A stretch of 64,000 nt of DNA from CAZGHF01 sp964525595. GTDB taxonomy: Bacteria; Patescibacteriota; Minisyncoccia; UBA6257; GWB1-50-10. How positions within the stretch are numbered: position 1 is the first letter of the stretch; every line of letters starts with the position of its first letter. The position numbers were made by a program, and so were the translations under genes. Positions 57,300 through 64,000 of this stretch are shown here, in pieces. The stretch covers positions 77,113-141,112 of the forward strand of contig CAZGHF010000001.1 in assembly GCA_964525595.1 (NCBI GenBank). The letters are read 5' to 3'. The notes below the pieces were generated by a model. It did no database searches and had not been told where the DNA came from. It worked only from the letters and a program-made list of their open reading frames with translations.

Positions 57300-57701
57300 A
57301 TGACGAAAGAGGCACGAGACCGTGTCAAGTGGGAGAGCATGAAGAATCGGTTCAGCGACGTCGCTCTCCGCGCTCCGACTGCTGACGAGCTCATCAGGTT
57401 CATGGAAACTGCTCCCAAGCTCCGCGGGGAGATCTGGGAATTTTCCTCTGAGCGTGGGGGTTTCGTGGGAAGGGATACTCCCGAGCTCATCGGGCTCATG
57501 AAGATTGCTCCCGAGATCTGCAAGGAGGTCTGGGACTTTCTCTGCGATCGCAGATTCCTCGGAACGGAAGATCTCCGCCGGGTCGAGGCAGGAATCCCGG
57601 ATTCGGAGATCGTTGAGGAGGCACAAACTCTCCTCCGGCAGGAGATGAGGGTACTCAAGGAGCGGGAGACGCCGGCAAGAGCTTCCCGCCTCCGTGGTTA
57701 A
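57300..57701 (+). CDS. Unknown protein with two helical repeats, GC-rich codon use
   Basis: 133 aa from the ATG with an SD (GGAGAGAG) upstream. Two similar helical repeats, APTADELIRFMETAPKLRGE and TPELIGLMKIAPEICKE, each followed by an aromatic-rich WEF or WDF segment, make up most of it. No family was recognised. Codons favour CTC, ATC and GTC, unlike most neighbours. It is a single-gene unit with its own promoter and terminator. Confidence 0.55.
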   Translation: MTKEARDRVKWESMKNRFSDVALRAPTADELIRFMETAPKLRGEIWEFSSERGGFVGRDTPELIGLMKIAPEICKEVWDFLCDRRFLGTEDLRRVEAGIPDSEIVEEAQTLLRQEMRVLKERETPARASRLRG

Positions 57702-57732
57702 CTGAGGGCACTTCTGCCCTCCAAGCGAGGAT

Positions 57733-57769
57733 GCCCGCGGCTAACTAGCACGCGGGCTCCTTCTTTTTT
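57733..57769 (+). terminator. Terminator
   Basis: Stem GCCCGCG/CGCGGGC with an 11-nt loop and a following T-run. Confidence 0.8.
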
Positions 57770-57794
57770 GAAAGGAACCCGGGATTAATAAAAG

Positions 57795-57821
57795 AAAAAC
57801 CGCCCGAGAAGAGCGGTTTTT
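57795..57821. terminator. Bidirectional terminator
   Basis: Stem AAAAACCGC/GCGGTTTTT; A- and T-runs on both sides let it work for the minus-strand zinc-ribbon gene. Confidence 0.75.
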
Positions 57822-57836
57822 CTTATTTTGAATTTC

Positions 57837-58049
57837 TTATCGGAAATTCCTTCGGGGAGGACGGTTGTCTCTGAAGCAATCCCGGCACTTGAGCTGGCTT
57901 ACCCGGTCCGGGTCCGGCTCAAAAGGCAGTTCAGTTATTTCCTTATTGCACTTTGAGCAATTCCAGCTGCCTTTATACATCTTCCGCTGAAATCCGCCGC
58001 CGCTGTCCTGGTTTCCTTGAAACCCGCCTCCGTTATCTTGAAACATCAT
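57837..58049 (-). CDS. Small zinc-ribbon protein
   Basis: 70 aa. A Gly/Gln/Phe-rich N-terminus (two GGGFQ repeats) precedes a zinc ribbon with CSKC and CRDC about 26 residues apart (WNCSKCNKEITELPFEPDP). Proteins of this form are common in CPR genomes and may bind nucleic acid. The low-complexity start is unusual. Confidence 0.7.
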   Translation of the reverse strand: MMFQDNGGGFQGNQDSGGGFQRKMYKGSWNCSKCNKEITELPFEPDPDRVSQLKCRDCFRDNRPPRRNFR

Positions 58050-58191
58050 TTCGATTTATCTATTTTTTTGACCTTTCTCACGAGATTCAATTTTCTTAAA
58101 TCCGTTCAATAAGGTTAATGGAATGATAAACTTTGTCAATACCTCGTATAATTCATATAAAGGGTTAAACTCATGTTCTATAATTAATTAA

Positions 58192-59334
58192 ATGGTGATT
58201 CAGAAGAAAACTTGGGTTGTATCAGTAGAGATGGGCTACGGTCACATGCGAGCAGCTCGCCCTCTTCGCGTTATTGCCAGGGATGGAAAGATAATCCCGG
58301 CCGACAATTATGAGGGCATTCCTGAGCGTGACCGTTCAATTTGGGGGAAATCAGCGAAAGTTTATTATTTCTTTTCGCGTTTGAGTGATAAAGGTATGCT
58401 GGGTAATCTGCTTTTCAGAGCTTTCAACCATTTTCAGGGAATAGGGGACGTGGGAAAGAAAGAAATAAGACCGAGCCTCCAGCTGAAGTCAGGTTATACT
58501 CTAATCAAAAAGGGCTGGGGCAAGCAACTGATTGAGAAGCTAAATAAAAATCCTGTTCCTCTCATTACCACCTTCTTTACGGTTGGTCACATGGCTGAAT
58601 GTTGGGGTTACAAAGGTGAGATTTACGTTATTACAACCGATTCTGATATTTCCCGCACTTGGGCGCCCTTGGAACCGGCGGGGAGCCGGATAAACTATTT
58701 GGCTTCGACTAAAACTGCAAAGAAGCATCTTCAAAGTTACGGTGTAAACCCGAAAAGAATCCACCTTACCGGTTTTCCTCTGCCGCAGGAATTGGTGACT
58801 AAAGCGCCGCTTTTCAAGCCCCGGAAACCTCTTGCGGTCACTTTCGCTGTGGGCGGAGCCGGCGTTCAAGCGAAAATAGGCAAAGAAATAGTAAAGGGCC
58901 TTAACCCCCTTATTGAAAAGAAAAAAGTTATTCTTTGCATAGTTTTAGGAACTCATCTTGGCCTCGTTTCGCAGTTTAAAGAAGAACCCGGTGTTAGCGT
59001 GTTCTTATGCAAAACAAAGGAAGAATATTTCGAATCTTTCAATAAAATTATTGCCAAGACCGACGTTTTATGGACGAAACCATCCGAACTTTCTTTTTAC
59101 GCTGGCTTGGGTTTACCGATTATCATCGCTCCGCCTCTCGGAGCGCAGGAAGAGAAAAACCGGGAATGGCTTTTAAAGATTGGGGCGGGAATTGACCAAA
59201 GAAATCCGGCTGAAGCAAACAAGTGGCTCACGGAACTTTTGGAGTCGGGCGCACTCGCTCAGGCATCAAGAGCTGGTTTTCAAAAAATTAACAAAGACGC
59301 TGTGAAAAATATTTCTAAAATAGTATTAAAATGA
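58192..59334 (+). CDS. GT-B type glycosyltransferase-like protein
   Basis: 380 aa. The start WVVSVEMGYGHMRAARPL recalls the GxGH motif of MurG/MGDG synthase relatives, and the C-terminal TKPSELSFYAGLGLPIIIAPPLGAQEEKN is like the nucleotide-sugar binding half of these enzymes. It may transfer a sugar to a lipid or polymer. Family call is by fold pattern only. A TATAAT box lies 7 nt before the ATG, and the stop overlaps the next start. Confidence 0.6.
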   Translation: MVIQKKTWVVSVEMGYGHMRAARPLRVIARDGKIIPADNYEGIPERDRSIWGKSAKVYYFFSRLSDKGMLGNLLFRAFNHFQGIGDVGKKEIRPSLQLKSGYTLIKKGWGKQLIEKLNKNPVPLITTFFTVGHMAECWGYKGEIYVITTDSDISRTWAPLEPAGSRINYLASTKTAKKHLQSYGVNPKRIHLTGFPLPQELVTKAPLFKPRKPLAVTFAVGGAGVQAKIGKEIVKGLNPLIEKKKVILCIVLGTHLGLVSQFKEEPGVSVFLCKTKEEYFESFNKIIAKTDVLWTKPSELSFYAGLGLPIIIAPPLGAQEEKNREWLLKIGAGIDQRNPAEANKWLTELLESGALAQASRAGFQKINKDAVKNISKIVLK

Positions 59335-60251
59335 CTTGGCTTTGGGTGACAATCATCGCTTACGTCATTTTGGGCTTTACTCACGTTGTCAACCGCTATC
59401 TTCTTGCTGGTCCTCTACCGGATCCGAAAATATATGTTTTCTACGTCAGTCTTTTATCGATGCTTGTGTTTCTTCTTACGCCGGTTTTCGGTTTGGTGGT
59501 TCTGCCGCCGCTTCCAATGACCGCGGCGTTTCTTTCCGGCTTTGTTTTCATGGTCGGACTCTTTTTTATCTACGCCGGCCTTCATCGCTTTGAGGCCTCC
59601 CGGCTTGTTCCGGCGATCGGCGGGCTTACACCAATTTTCACTTTGGTGGGGAGTTTTTTCGCTTTTTCGGGCAGCGGAATTCAGGGCGCTCATTGGTTCG
59701 CCTTCGTTCTTTTAATCGCGGGGAGCGTTTTCATAACAGTTGAGCGGGGCAAGAATATAACCCTGCCGAGTTTGAAATTTGCCGTGGCGGCGGCGCTTTT
59801 CCTTTCTTTTTCTTTCGTTTTGGCTAAATACGTTTATCTCGTTCACTCTTTCTGGTCGCCGTTCGTTTGGATGAAAGCCGGCGGTTTTATTTTTGCGCTT
59901 TGCCTTTTTATTTTCTCCCGGGAACTGCGCCTGGTGATTTTCAAGCGTGATTCCCGAAAAACAGCGAAGAAAAGAGGAAAGACGGTTTTTATTTTTCTTG
60001 GCAACCAGGCGCTTGGCGCTGCCGGCAACATTCTCCAGAATGTTGCTTTCTTTCTGGTACCGGTACTCTATGTTTCTTTCGTCAACGCCCTCGAAGGAAT
60101 CATCTACGTTTTTATTCTTGCTTTTTCCGCTCTCGCCTCGGTATTTTTCCCGCACTTGATTAAAGAAGTTTTCACCAAAAAAACGGTGTTTCAGAAAGTT
60201 ACCGCCACGGCTTTTATCGTTGCGGGAATATTAATTTTGTCTTTAGGGTAA
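59331..60251 (+). CDS. EamA/DMT-type membrane transporter
   Basis: 306 aa with ten predicted helices in two halves. Features such as YVILGFTHVVNRYLL and FIYAGLHRFEASRLVPAIGG fit the drug/metabolite transporter fold with two EamA domains. Overlaps the previous gene by 4 nt (ATGA). It may flip or export a lipid-linked or sugar precursor used with its neighbours, which is inference. Confidence 0.75.
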   Translation: MTWLWVTIIAYVILGFTHVVNRYLLAGPLPDPKIYVFYVSLLSMLVFLLTPVFGLVVLPPLPMTAAFLSGFVFMVGLFFIYAGLHRFEASRLVPAIGGLTPIFTLVGSFFAFSGSGIQGAHWFAFVLLIAGSVFITVERGKNITLPSLKFAVAAALFLSFSFVLAKYVYLVHSFWSPFVWMKAGGFIFALCLFIFSRELRLVIFKRDSRKTAKKRGKTVFIFLGNQALGAAGNILQNVAFFLVPVLYVSFVNALEGIIYVFILAFSALASVFFPHLIKEVFTKKTVFQKVTATAFIVAGILILSLG

Positions 60252-60252
60252 A

Positions 60253-61254
60253 ATGAAAAAAATGTTAGCAATAGTTATTGTCATCATCATTGTTGCTGTT
60301 TTTTCCTTTTTCTTTGTAGGCAGTAATAAGCCTAAGGAAGACGTTCGCTGGGGTGTGGATTTTTCCCATAAGCACGCCGAAAGATTGGGGCTTGACTGGC
60401 AGGAAAACTACCTCGCCCTTCTTGATGACTTGGGAGCAAGAAGAATAAAACTGAACACCCGGTGGAATCTTCTTGAGCCGGAAAAGGGGAAGTTTGATTT
60501 TGAGGCGGTTGATTGGCAGATCAAGCAAGCGGAGGAGAGGGACGCCGAGGTACTCTTTGTTCTTGGGATGAAGACGCCGCGTTATCCGGAGTGCCATATT
60601 CCCGACTGGGCCCGTGAGCTTGAGGCGGGAGAACGTCAGGAAGAGGTTTTGGAACTTCTTCGGGCGGTGGTTGGAAGATACAAGTCATCGCCGGTCATCT
60701 GGGCTTGGCAGGTTGAGAACGAACCGCTTTTTCCTTTTGGCGAGTGTCCGCCGGCCGATAAAGATTTTCTTAAAAAAGAAGTTGCACTCGTCAAAGAGCT
60801 TGACCCCTCCCGGCCAGTGGTCGTGACTGACACCGGCGAGTTCTCACTTTGGTTTGAGGTTTCTGAAATTGCCGACGTGGTCGGCACCACCCTCTACCGT
60901 AAGGTTTGGTTCAAGGAGCTTGGGATTTATGTGCCCTATGTCTTGCCGTCGGTTTTCTATGGCCGCAAGGCGTCGCTTGTTAAGAAGTTCTACGGCAAGG
61001 AAGTGATAAATGTAGAACTCCAGGCCGAGCCTTGGGGGCCGACTCTTCTTTATAATTCACCGCTTGAGGAACAGGATAAAACAATGAATTTAGAGAGATT
61101 CAAAGACGTTATAAGCTATGCCAAACGCACCGGCCTTTCGGAATTTTATCTCTGGGGAGCAGAGTGGTGGTATTGGTTGAAGGAAAAGCAGGGCCAGCCG
61201 GAGATTTGGGAAGAGGCGAGAGAGCTCTTTCGGGAAGGAGGAAGCCAGACTTGA
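60253..61254 (+). CDS. Membrane-anchored clan GH-A glycoside hydrolase-like protein
   Basis: 333 aa. An N-terminal anchor (MLAIVIVIIIVAVFSFFF) precedes a TIM-barrel. The acid/base Glu157 is in WAWQVENEPLF, the classical NEP motif, and the nucleophile is probably Glu255 or Glu259 in NVELQAEPWG. GARRIKLNTRWNLLEPEKG is the usual first barrel segment. It acts outside the cell on glycans, perhaps remodelling what the glycosyltransferase makes. Starts right after the transporter. Confidence 0.8.
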   Translation: MKKMLAIVIVIIIVAVFSFFFVGSNKPKEDVRWGVDFSHKHAERLGLDWQENYLALLDDLGARRIKLNTRWNLLEPEKGKFDFEAVDWQIKQAEERDAEVLFVLGMKTPRYPECHIPDWARELEAGERQEEVLELLRAVVGRYKSSPVIWAWQVENEPLFPFGECPPADKDFLKKEVALVKELDPSRPVVVTDTGEFSLWFEVSEIADVVGTTLYRKVWFKELGIYVPYVLPSVFYGRKASLVKKFYGKEVINVELQAEPWGPTLLYNSPLEEQDKTMNLERFKDVISYAKRTGLSEFYLWGAEWWYWLKEKQGQPEIWEEARELFREGGSQT

Positions 61255-61279
61255 CAAAATCTCTTATATTGTTTAATAT
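61251..61279 (+). promoter_or_regulatory. TTGACA-type promoter
   Basis: TTGACA, 17-nt spacer, TAATAT. It overlaps the stop of the glycosidase gene and leaves a leader of about 65 nt with a strong SD before the ATG at 61352. Confidence 0.65.
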
Positions 61280-61351
61280 ATGGACAGCAAACCTCATTGA
61301 TTGGCCTATACTAGGTCGAAAATTGGTTCAAGTCAGAATGGAGGAGGAGAG

Positions 61352-62008
61352 ATGAAAAAGTCGAGCTTCGGATTGGCCGTAGTGGTACTCTTACTCGTCG
61401 CGACTGTTGCGGTACGGGCCACGGCTCAGACGGTGGAATCGGGAACCATTCCCGGGCCGTGCGACTCAACTCAAGTTCAGAAGGACATGACGGTTGCTGA
61501 CGCCGAACAGGTTCTCACCGAGCTGCGTGTCTGCGACCCGACAGGCGAGTACTTCGACCTTGCCGGCCGGATTCGGGAGGACGGAGTCCACTTCGATTTT
61601 GGCGATGCGGGTGCCAATGCTTTCGCTAACATCTACGCCGCTGTGGGTACCCTAAGGCCGTTCTTCTGGGTGTTCGAGAGGCTGCCGGTCCTGCGCCGCC
61701 GAGAAATTATGGAGTCGGTTGGGCCGAAGGCCGCCGTTTTCACAGTTGAATACCTGCATCCGGAGCAACTGGAAGAATGGCTTCTCGGTCTCGATTGGGA
61801 GCAGGATATCGCTCCGGTCAACCCCGATTGGTACTTTGGGACGACATGGCCGACCGATCGGTACGAGCGAGTCGAGATTGACGGTTACGGCAGCATCTCC
61901 AAGATTGAGCTTTGGGTCAGGATGTTCTGGCGGCGGCGCGGCGAAGCCATGTTCGAGATCACCAAGAACCTCGTGTCCGAGGCAGTCGCAGCAAAGTCCG
62001 GCGGCTGA
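61352..62008 (+). CDS. Secreted protein of unknown function, GC-rich codon use
   Basis: 218 aa. A signal peptide (SSFGLAVVVLLLVATVAV) ends at about ATAQ. The mature part has two cysteines (PGPCDS, LRVCDP), possibly a disulfide, and many Trp and acidic residues, with no recognised family. The SD GGAGGAG lies just upstream. GC content and C-ending codons differ from neighbours, as in the 57300 gene. Confidence 0.6.
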   Translation: MKKSSFGLAVVVLLLVATVAVRATAQTVESGTIPGPCDSTQVQKDMTVADAEQVLTELRVCDPTGEYFDLAGRIREDGVHFDFGDAGANAFANIYAAVGTLRPFFWVFERLPVLRRREIMESVGPKAAVFTVEYLHPEQLEEWLLGLDWEQDIAPVNPDWYFGTTWPTDRYERVEIDGYGSISKIELWVRMFWRRRGEAMFEITKNLVSEAVAAKSGG

Positions 62009-62032
62009 CACCTCCTTGGATCTGCAAGCATT

Positions 62033-62070
62033 GCGGGAGAGTCGAAATTTGACTCTCCTGCTTTTGTTTT
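62033..62070 (+). terminator. Terminator after the secreted protein
   Basis: Stem GCGGGAGAGTC/GACTCTCCTGC with a 7-nt loop, followed by T-rich sequence. Confidence 0.85.
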
Positions 62071-62170
62071 TCAGGGAACAATTCGCGCGAATTGGCGAAT
62101 GATTGGAAGAGGTGGTGGAGGATTGGGAAGGTTGATTTTTTGTTAAAATTTTAGTAAAATGGTAGAACTT

Positions 62171-62236
62171 TGGGGTTAGCAACCCCGACTTAGCGAAATT
62201 TTCACTACGCCGGGGTCCCAACCCCGCGTTTTTAGT
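62171..62236. repeat. GC-rich hairpin cluster before the GIY-YIG gene
   Basis: GGGGTTAGCAACCCC and a longer stem CCCCGACTTAGCG with CTACGCCGGGG lie side by side, ending CCCCGCGTTTTT. It may terminate transcription or be a relative of the inverted-repeat elements elsewhere in the window. Confidence 0.5.
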
Positions 62237-62261
62237 AATTAAAGGTCGACAAAAGTTAATA

Positions 62262-62570
62262 ATGACGAAAAATAACATGAAAAAGTTTAGTCCTAAAAAG
62301 CAAATTACAAAGGGCAATACAGAAAAACTTTCAGGAAAGAGTGCAGGTGTATACAAGATAACTGATTCGGGAGGAGAAATTCTCTATGTTGGTAAGGCCA
62401 AATCGGGTCGCCTTGGCGAAAGGATCTATGAGCATAAAGGTCACTTCAAGGGAGGTACAAATTTCCGCTATAGGGAAACCGGAACAGTTGAGAGAGCAGA
62501 AAGGTTAGAAAAAAGGTTGATAAAACAAGAAAAACCTCCACGTAATCGTATGCTCAAGCGGAAAAGATGA
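62262..62570 (+). CDS. GIY-YIG nuclease domain protein
   Basis: 102 aa; an ATG at 62277 is an alternative. The GIY-YIG core reads AGVYKITDSGGEILYVGKA, followed by RLGERIYEHKG with the conserved Arg, and an acidic residue in AERLEKRLIKQEKPPRNR. The domain makes up the whole protein. Overlaps the next gene by 4 nt. Roles in this family run from repair to mobile-element and defence nucleases. Confidence 0.75.
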   Translation: MTKNNMKKFSPKKQITKGNTEKLSGKSAGVYKITDSGGEILYVGKAKSGRLGERIYEHKGHFKGGTNFRYRETGTVERAERLEKRLIKQEKPPRNRMLKRKR

Positions 62571-62968
62571 AGAGGGAAGTAAAAAACAACGCGAAGATAC
62601 TAATAAATATAGCCCAGGGCGATATTTTATTTGTCCCAAGTGAAGATGATTACCCTAGGTATTTACAAGCCTTTTTATTGCAAGCAAGCGTGATTGAGGG
62701 CTTATTAAGAGAAAGTTGTAATGATCAGAACAGAAAAAATAGGGTGAGCGGTTTAAAGGCTCCAAAAATGTTTCGTCAGGCAGTGAGAGAATATCGTGTA
62801 TCAAAGTCAATATCGAAGAGTCAATTTGAAAAAATTGAAAAGTACATAGATTTCCGTAATAAAATTGTTCACACCATCTTGGAAAAAAGCAGTCGTGATG
62901 ATTTAGAGGGTAACGTAAACGAACATTATAAGATTGGTTCGGAAATAGTTGCTTTTCTATTGAAATAG
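62567..62968 (+). CDS. HEPN-like protein
   Basis: 133 aa, all helical. The motif RNKIVH (97-102) follows the Rx4-6H pattern of HEPN RNases, in a FRNKIVHTILE helix. An upstream helix FLLQASVIEGLLRES is typical of the family. HEPN proteins often act as toxins or RNA-cutting effectors in defence. Start overlaps the GIY-YIG gene. Confidence 0.6.
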   Translation: MKREVKNNAKILINIAQGDILFVPSEDDYPRYLQAFLLQASVIEGLLRESCNDQNRKNRVSGLKAPKMFRQAVREYRVSKSISKSQFEKIEKYIDFRNKIVHTILEKSSRDDLEGNVNEHYKIGSEIVAFLLK

Positions 62969-62984
62969 TTATTCTGATTTAACC

Positions 62985-63299
62985 ATGGATAAAAGAGAAT
63001 TAGCAAAACTATTATCAAGACTAACCTCGTTAAAGACTAATTTGCCTAGTAGCATATCAACTGATGAAAAGTATGTGAATGAATTTCATTCAGTCTTAGG
63101 TGGACTCGAGAAAATTGTTGGTGAACAATTGAAAGAATTTTATATGCCAAATTCAGAAATGAAGTCGTATCAAAACGAAACGTACTGTGATCGAGAATTT
63201 CTATTAATGAAAATTGATGGAGTTTTAGGGTACTTTACATTGTCGCTTCAACCAGAAGAGATTAAAGATGAGTTAGGTTTTAAAGTAGAGGAAAAATAG
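62985..63299 (+). CDS. Unknown small protein in the HEPN cluster
   Basis: 104 aa. It contains YVNEFHSVLGGLEKIVGEQL and CDREFLLMKIDGVLGYFTL. No family was recognised. It has no signal peptide or membrane helix. It lies 16 nt after the HEPN-like gene and 31 nt before the next, in the same operon. Could be an antitoxin or regulator, which is inference. Confidence 0.5.
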   Translation: MDKRELAKLLSRLTSLKTNLPSSISTDEKYVNEFHSVLGGLEKIVGEQLKEFYMPNSEMKSYQNETYCDREFLLMKIDGVLGYFTLSLQPEEIKDELGFKVEEK

Positions 63300-63330
63300 T
63301 TAACCACCAAAAAATTAGGGAGTAGTAATC

Positions 63331-63915
63331 ATGACATTAAGGCCCAATGAAACCGAAAAGGAATTTCTAAACTTAGCGTACAACAGATTTTATGATGTTT
63401 TTGAGGAGATTGTAACTGATGACTTTTGGAAACGAGATGCGACATACAGGTTTTGCAAGATTAAGGACGTTTTCGCTGTTTATAGTGAATTATTAAATTA
63501 TGACCCAATAAAATGGGTTATAGATTGGATGAAAGAGGGAGGACGACCCCCTATGGAAGGTAAAATAGCCAGCGATTTGTTCAAGTTTATTAGGAATGTA
63601 ATTCTACATTTCCCTTATTTTGAAAGTTGGGACTCGGTCTGGATTAGTAAGTCACTCTTAAATTGGAATAAAAAGGGCCAATCGATCGATAAATTTCTTG
63701 GGAAATATAAAGGGCAGAAAGAGATTAAGTATAGGTTTTGGGAAAGTGATAAGAAAAGAATGACTTACTTGGCTATTAAATTTCCCGATCAGTATAATGA
63801 AACAAATAAAATCTTTTTAAAAAGTATTGTTTCTGAGAAAGAAGGGGTCAAATTTTCAATAATTTTGATGAAGAAAATCTTAGATACGCAGGTCGAGGAA
63901 ATTAAAGAAAAATAA
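63331..63915 (+). CDS. Second HEPN-like protein
   Basis: 194 aa. FKFIRNVILHFPYFESWD holds RNVILH (88-93), again Rx4H, next to a long aromatic-rich helix pair. The N-terminal half (EKEFLNLAYNRFYDVFEEI) is helical. The C-terminal half contains KYRFWESDKKRMTYLAIKF. It lacks a clear nuclease signature beyond the HEPN motif. It is the last complete gene of the window. Confidence 0.5.
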   Translation: MTLRPNETEKEFLNLAYNRFYDVFEEIVTDDFWKRDATYRFCKIKDVFAVYSELLNYDPIKWVIDWMKEGGRPPMEGKIASDLFKFIRNVILHFPYFESWDSVWISKSLLNWNKKGQSIDKFLGKYKGQKEIKYRFWESDKKRMTYLAIKFPDQYNETNKIFLKSIVSEKEGVKFSIILMKKILDTQVEEIKEK

Positions 63916-64000
63916 TTAACCCACCCCTCCTTCGCTAGGGTTATAGCTACGGGCGGGCAAGCCCCACATAATTCAGGAGAATTTTACGGGGCAGGCAAAA

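Noticed and set aside
1..64000. Possible CRISPR array.
   Set aside because: No run of regularly spaced direct repeats of 24-40 nt was seen, and there are no cas genes.

Overview
The window looks like part of a scaffolded genome of a Candidate Phyla Radiation bacterium, most likely a Parcubacteria-type lineage. The reasons are the compact gene set with many 1-8 nt gene overlaps, a type IV pilus locus that starts at pilM and shows no secretin, surface proteins with AWND-type repeats and lamin-tail domains, a class II (B12-dependent) ribonucleotide reductase, and many single-copy tRNAs between genes. A run of ten Ns at 45348-45357 shows that two contigs were joined there. TGA behaves as a normal stop codon.

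Layout. 1-1660 (minus): 5' end of tyrS, clpP, and a comF gene whose zinc-finger half is cut off from its phosphoribosyltransferase half by two in-frame stops. 1697-11989 (plus): one long type IV pilus locus (pilM, N, O, a PilP-like protein, B, T, C, major pilin, prepilin peptidase, four minor pilins). 11997-26063: housekeeping genes (ligA, gatC, gatA, a sugar nucleotidyltransferase, a single-chain mitochondrial-type PheRS, recG, cca, dut, corA, a tRNA-binding protein, truB, acylphosphatase, speD, speE) with seven tRNAs. 26334-35478: antiporter, membrane proteins, rplU, recR, dnaB, cysS and two secreted proteins, separated by several inverted-repeat elements. 35582-44041: nrdJ, a DUF5667/PDZ secreted protein, a DUF4013 protein, a TraB-like protein with an internal Tat-like motif, a methyltransferase, two small genes and an ADP-ribosyltransferase-like gene, with dispersed repeats and tRNA-like debris.

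44.1-50.45 kb looks like an integrated mobile element: a HicBA-like pair, a structured leader, an origin-like 19-bp inverted repeat, a small ORF coupled to a filamentous-phage-type replication protein, small membrane proteins, an excisionase-like HTH protein and a large serine recombinase whose last codons are read from the antisense strand of tRNA-Asn. 50.5-57.1 kb: PspC, NUDIX, a MacB-type efflux operon (adaptor, ATPase, two paralogous permeases) and small membrane proteins. 57.3-62.0 kb: single genes with higher GC, plus a glycosyltransferase / DMT transporter / glycosidase operon. 62.26-63.92 kb: an AT-richer cluster of a GIY-YIG protein, two HEPN-like proteins and one unknown, which may be a defence module.

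Two patterns cut across the window. At least 17 genes have a TATAAT-like -10 box only 6-9 nt before the start codon, often with an extended TGn, which predicts widespread leaderless transcription. Several intergenic inverted repeats keep their paired shape while their sequence changes; two of them, each about 136 nt long, put the start codon of the next gene right at the edge of the 3' arm.
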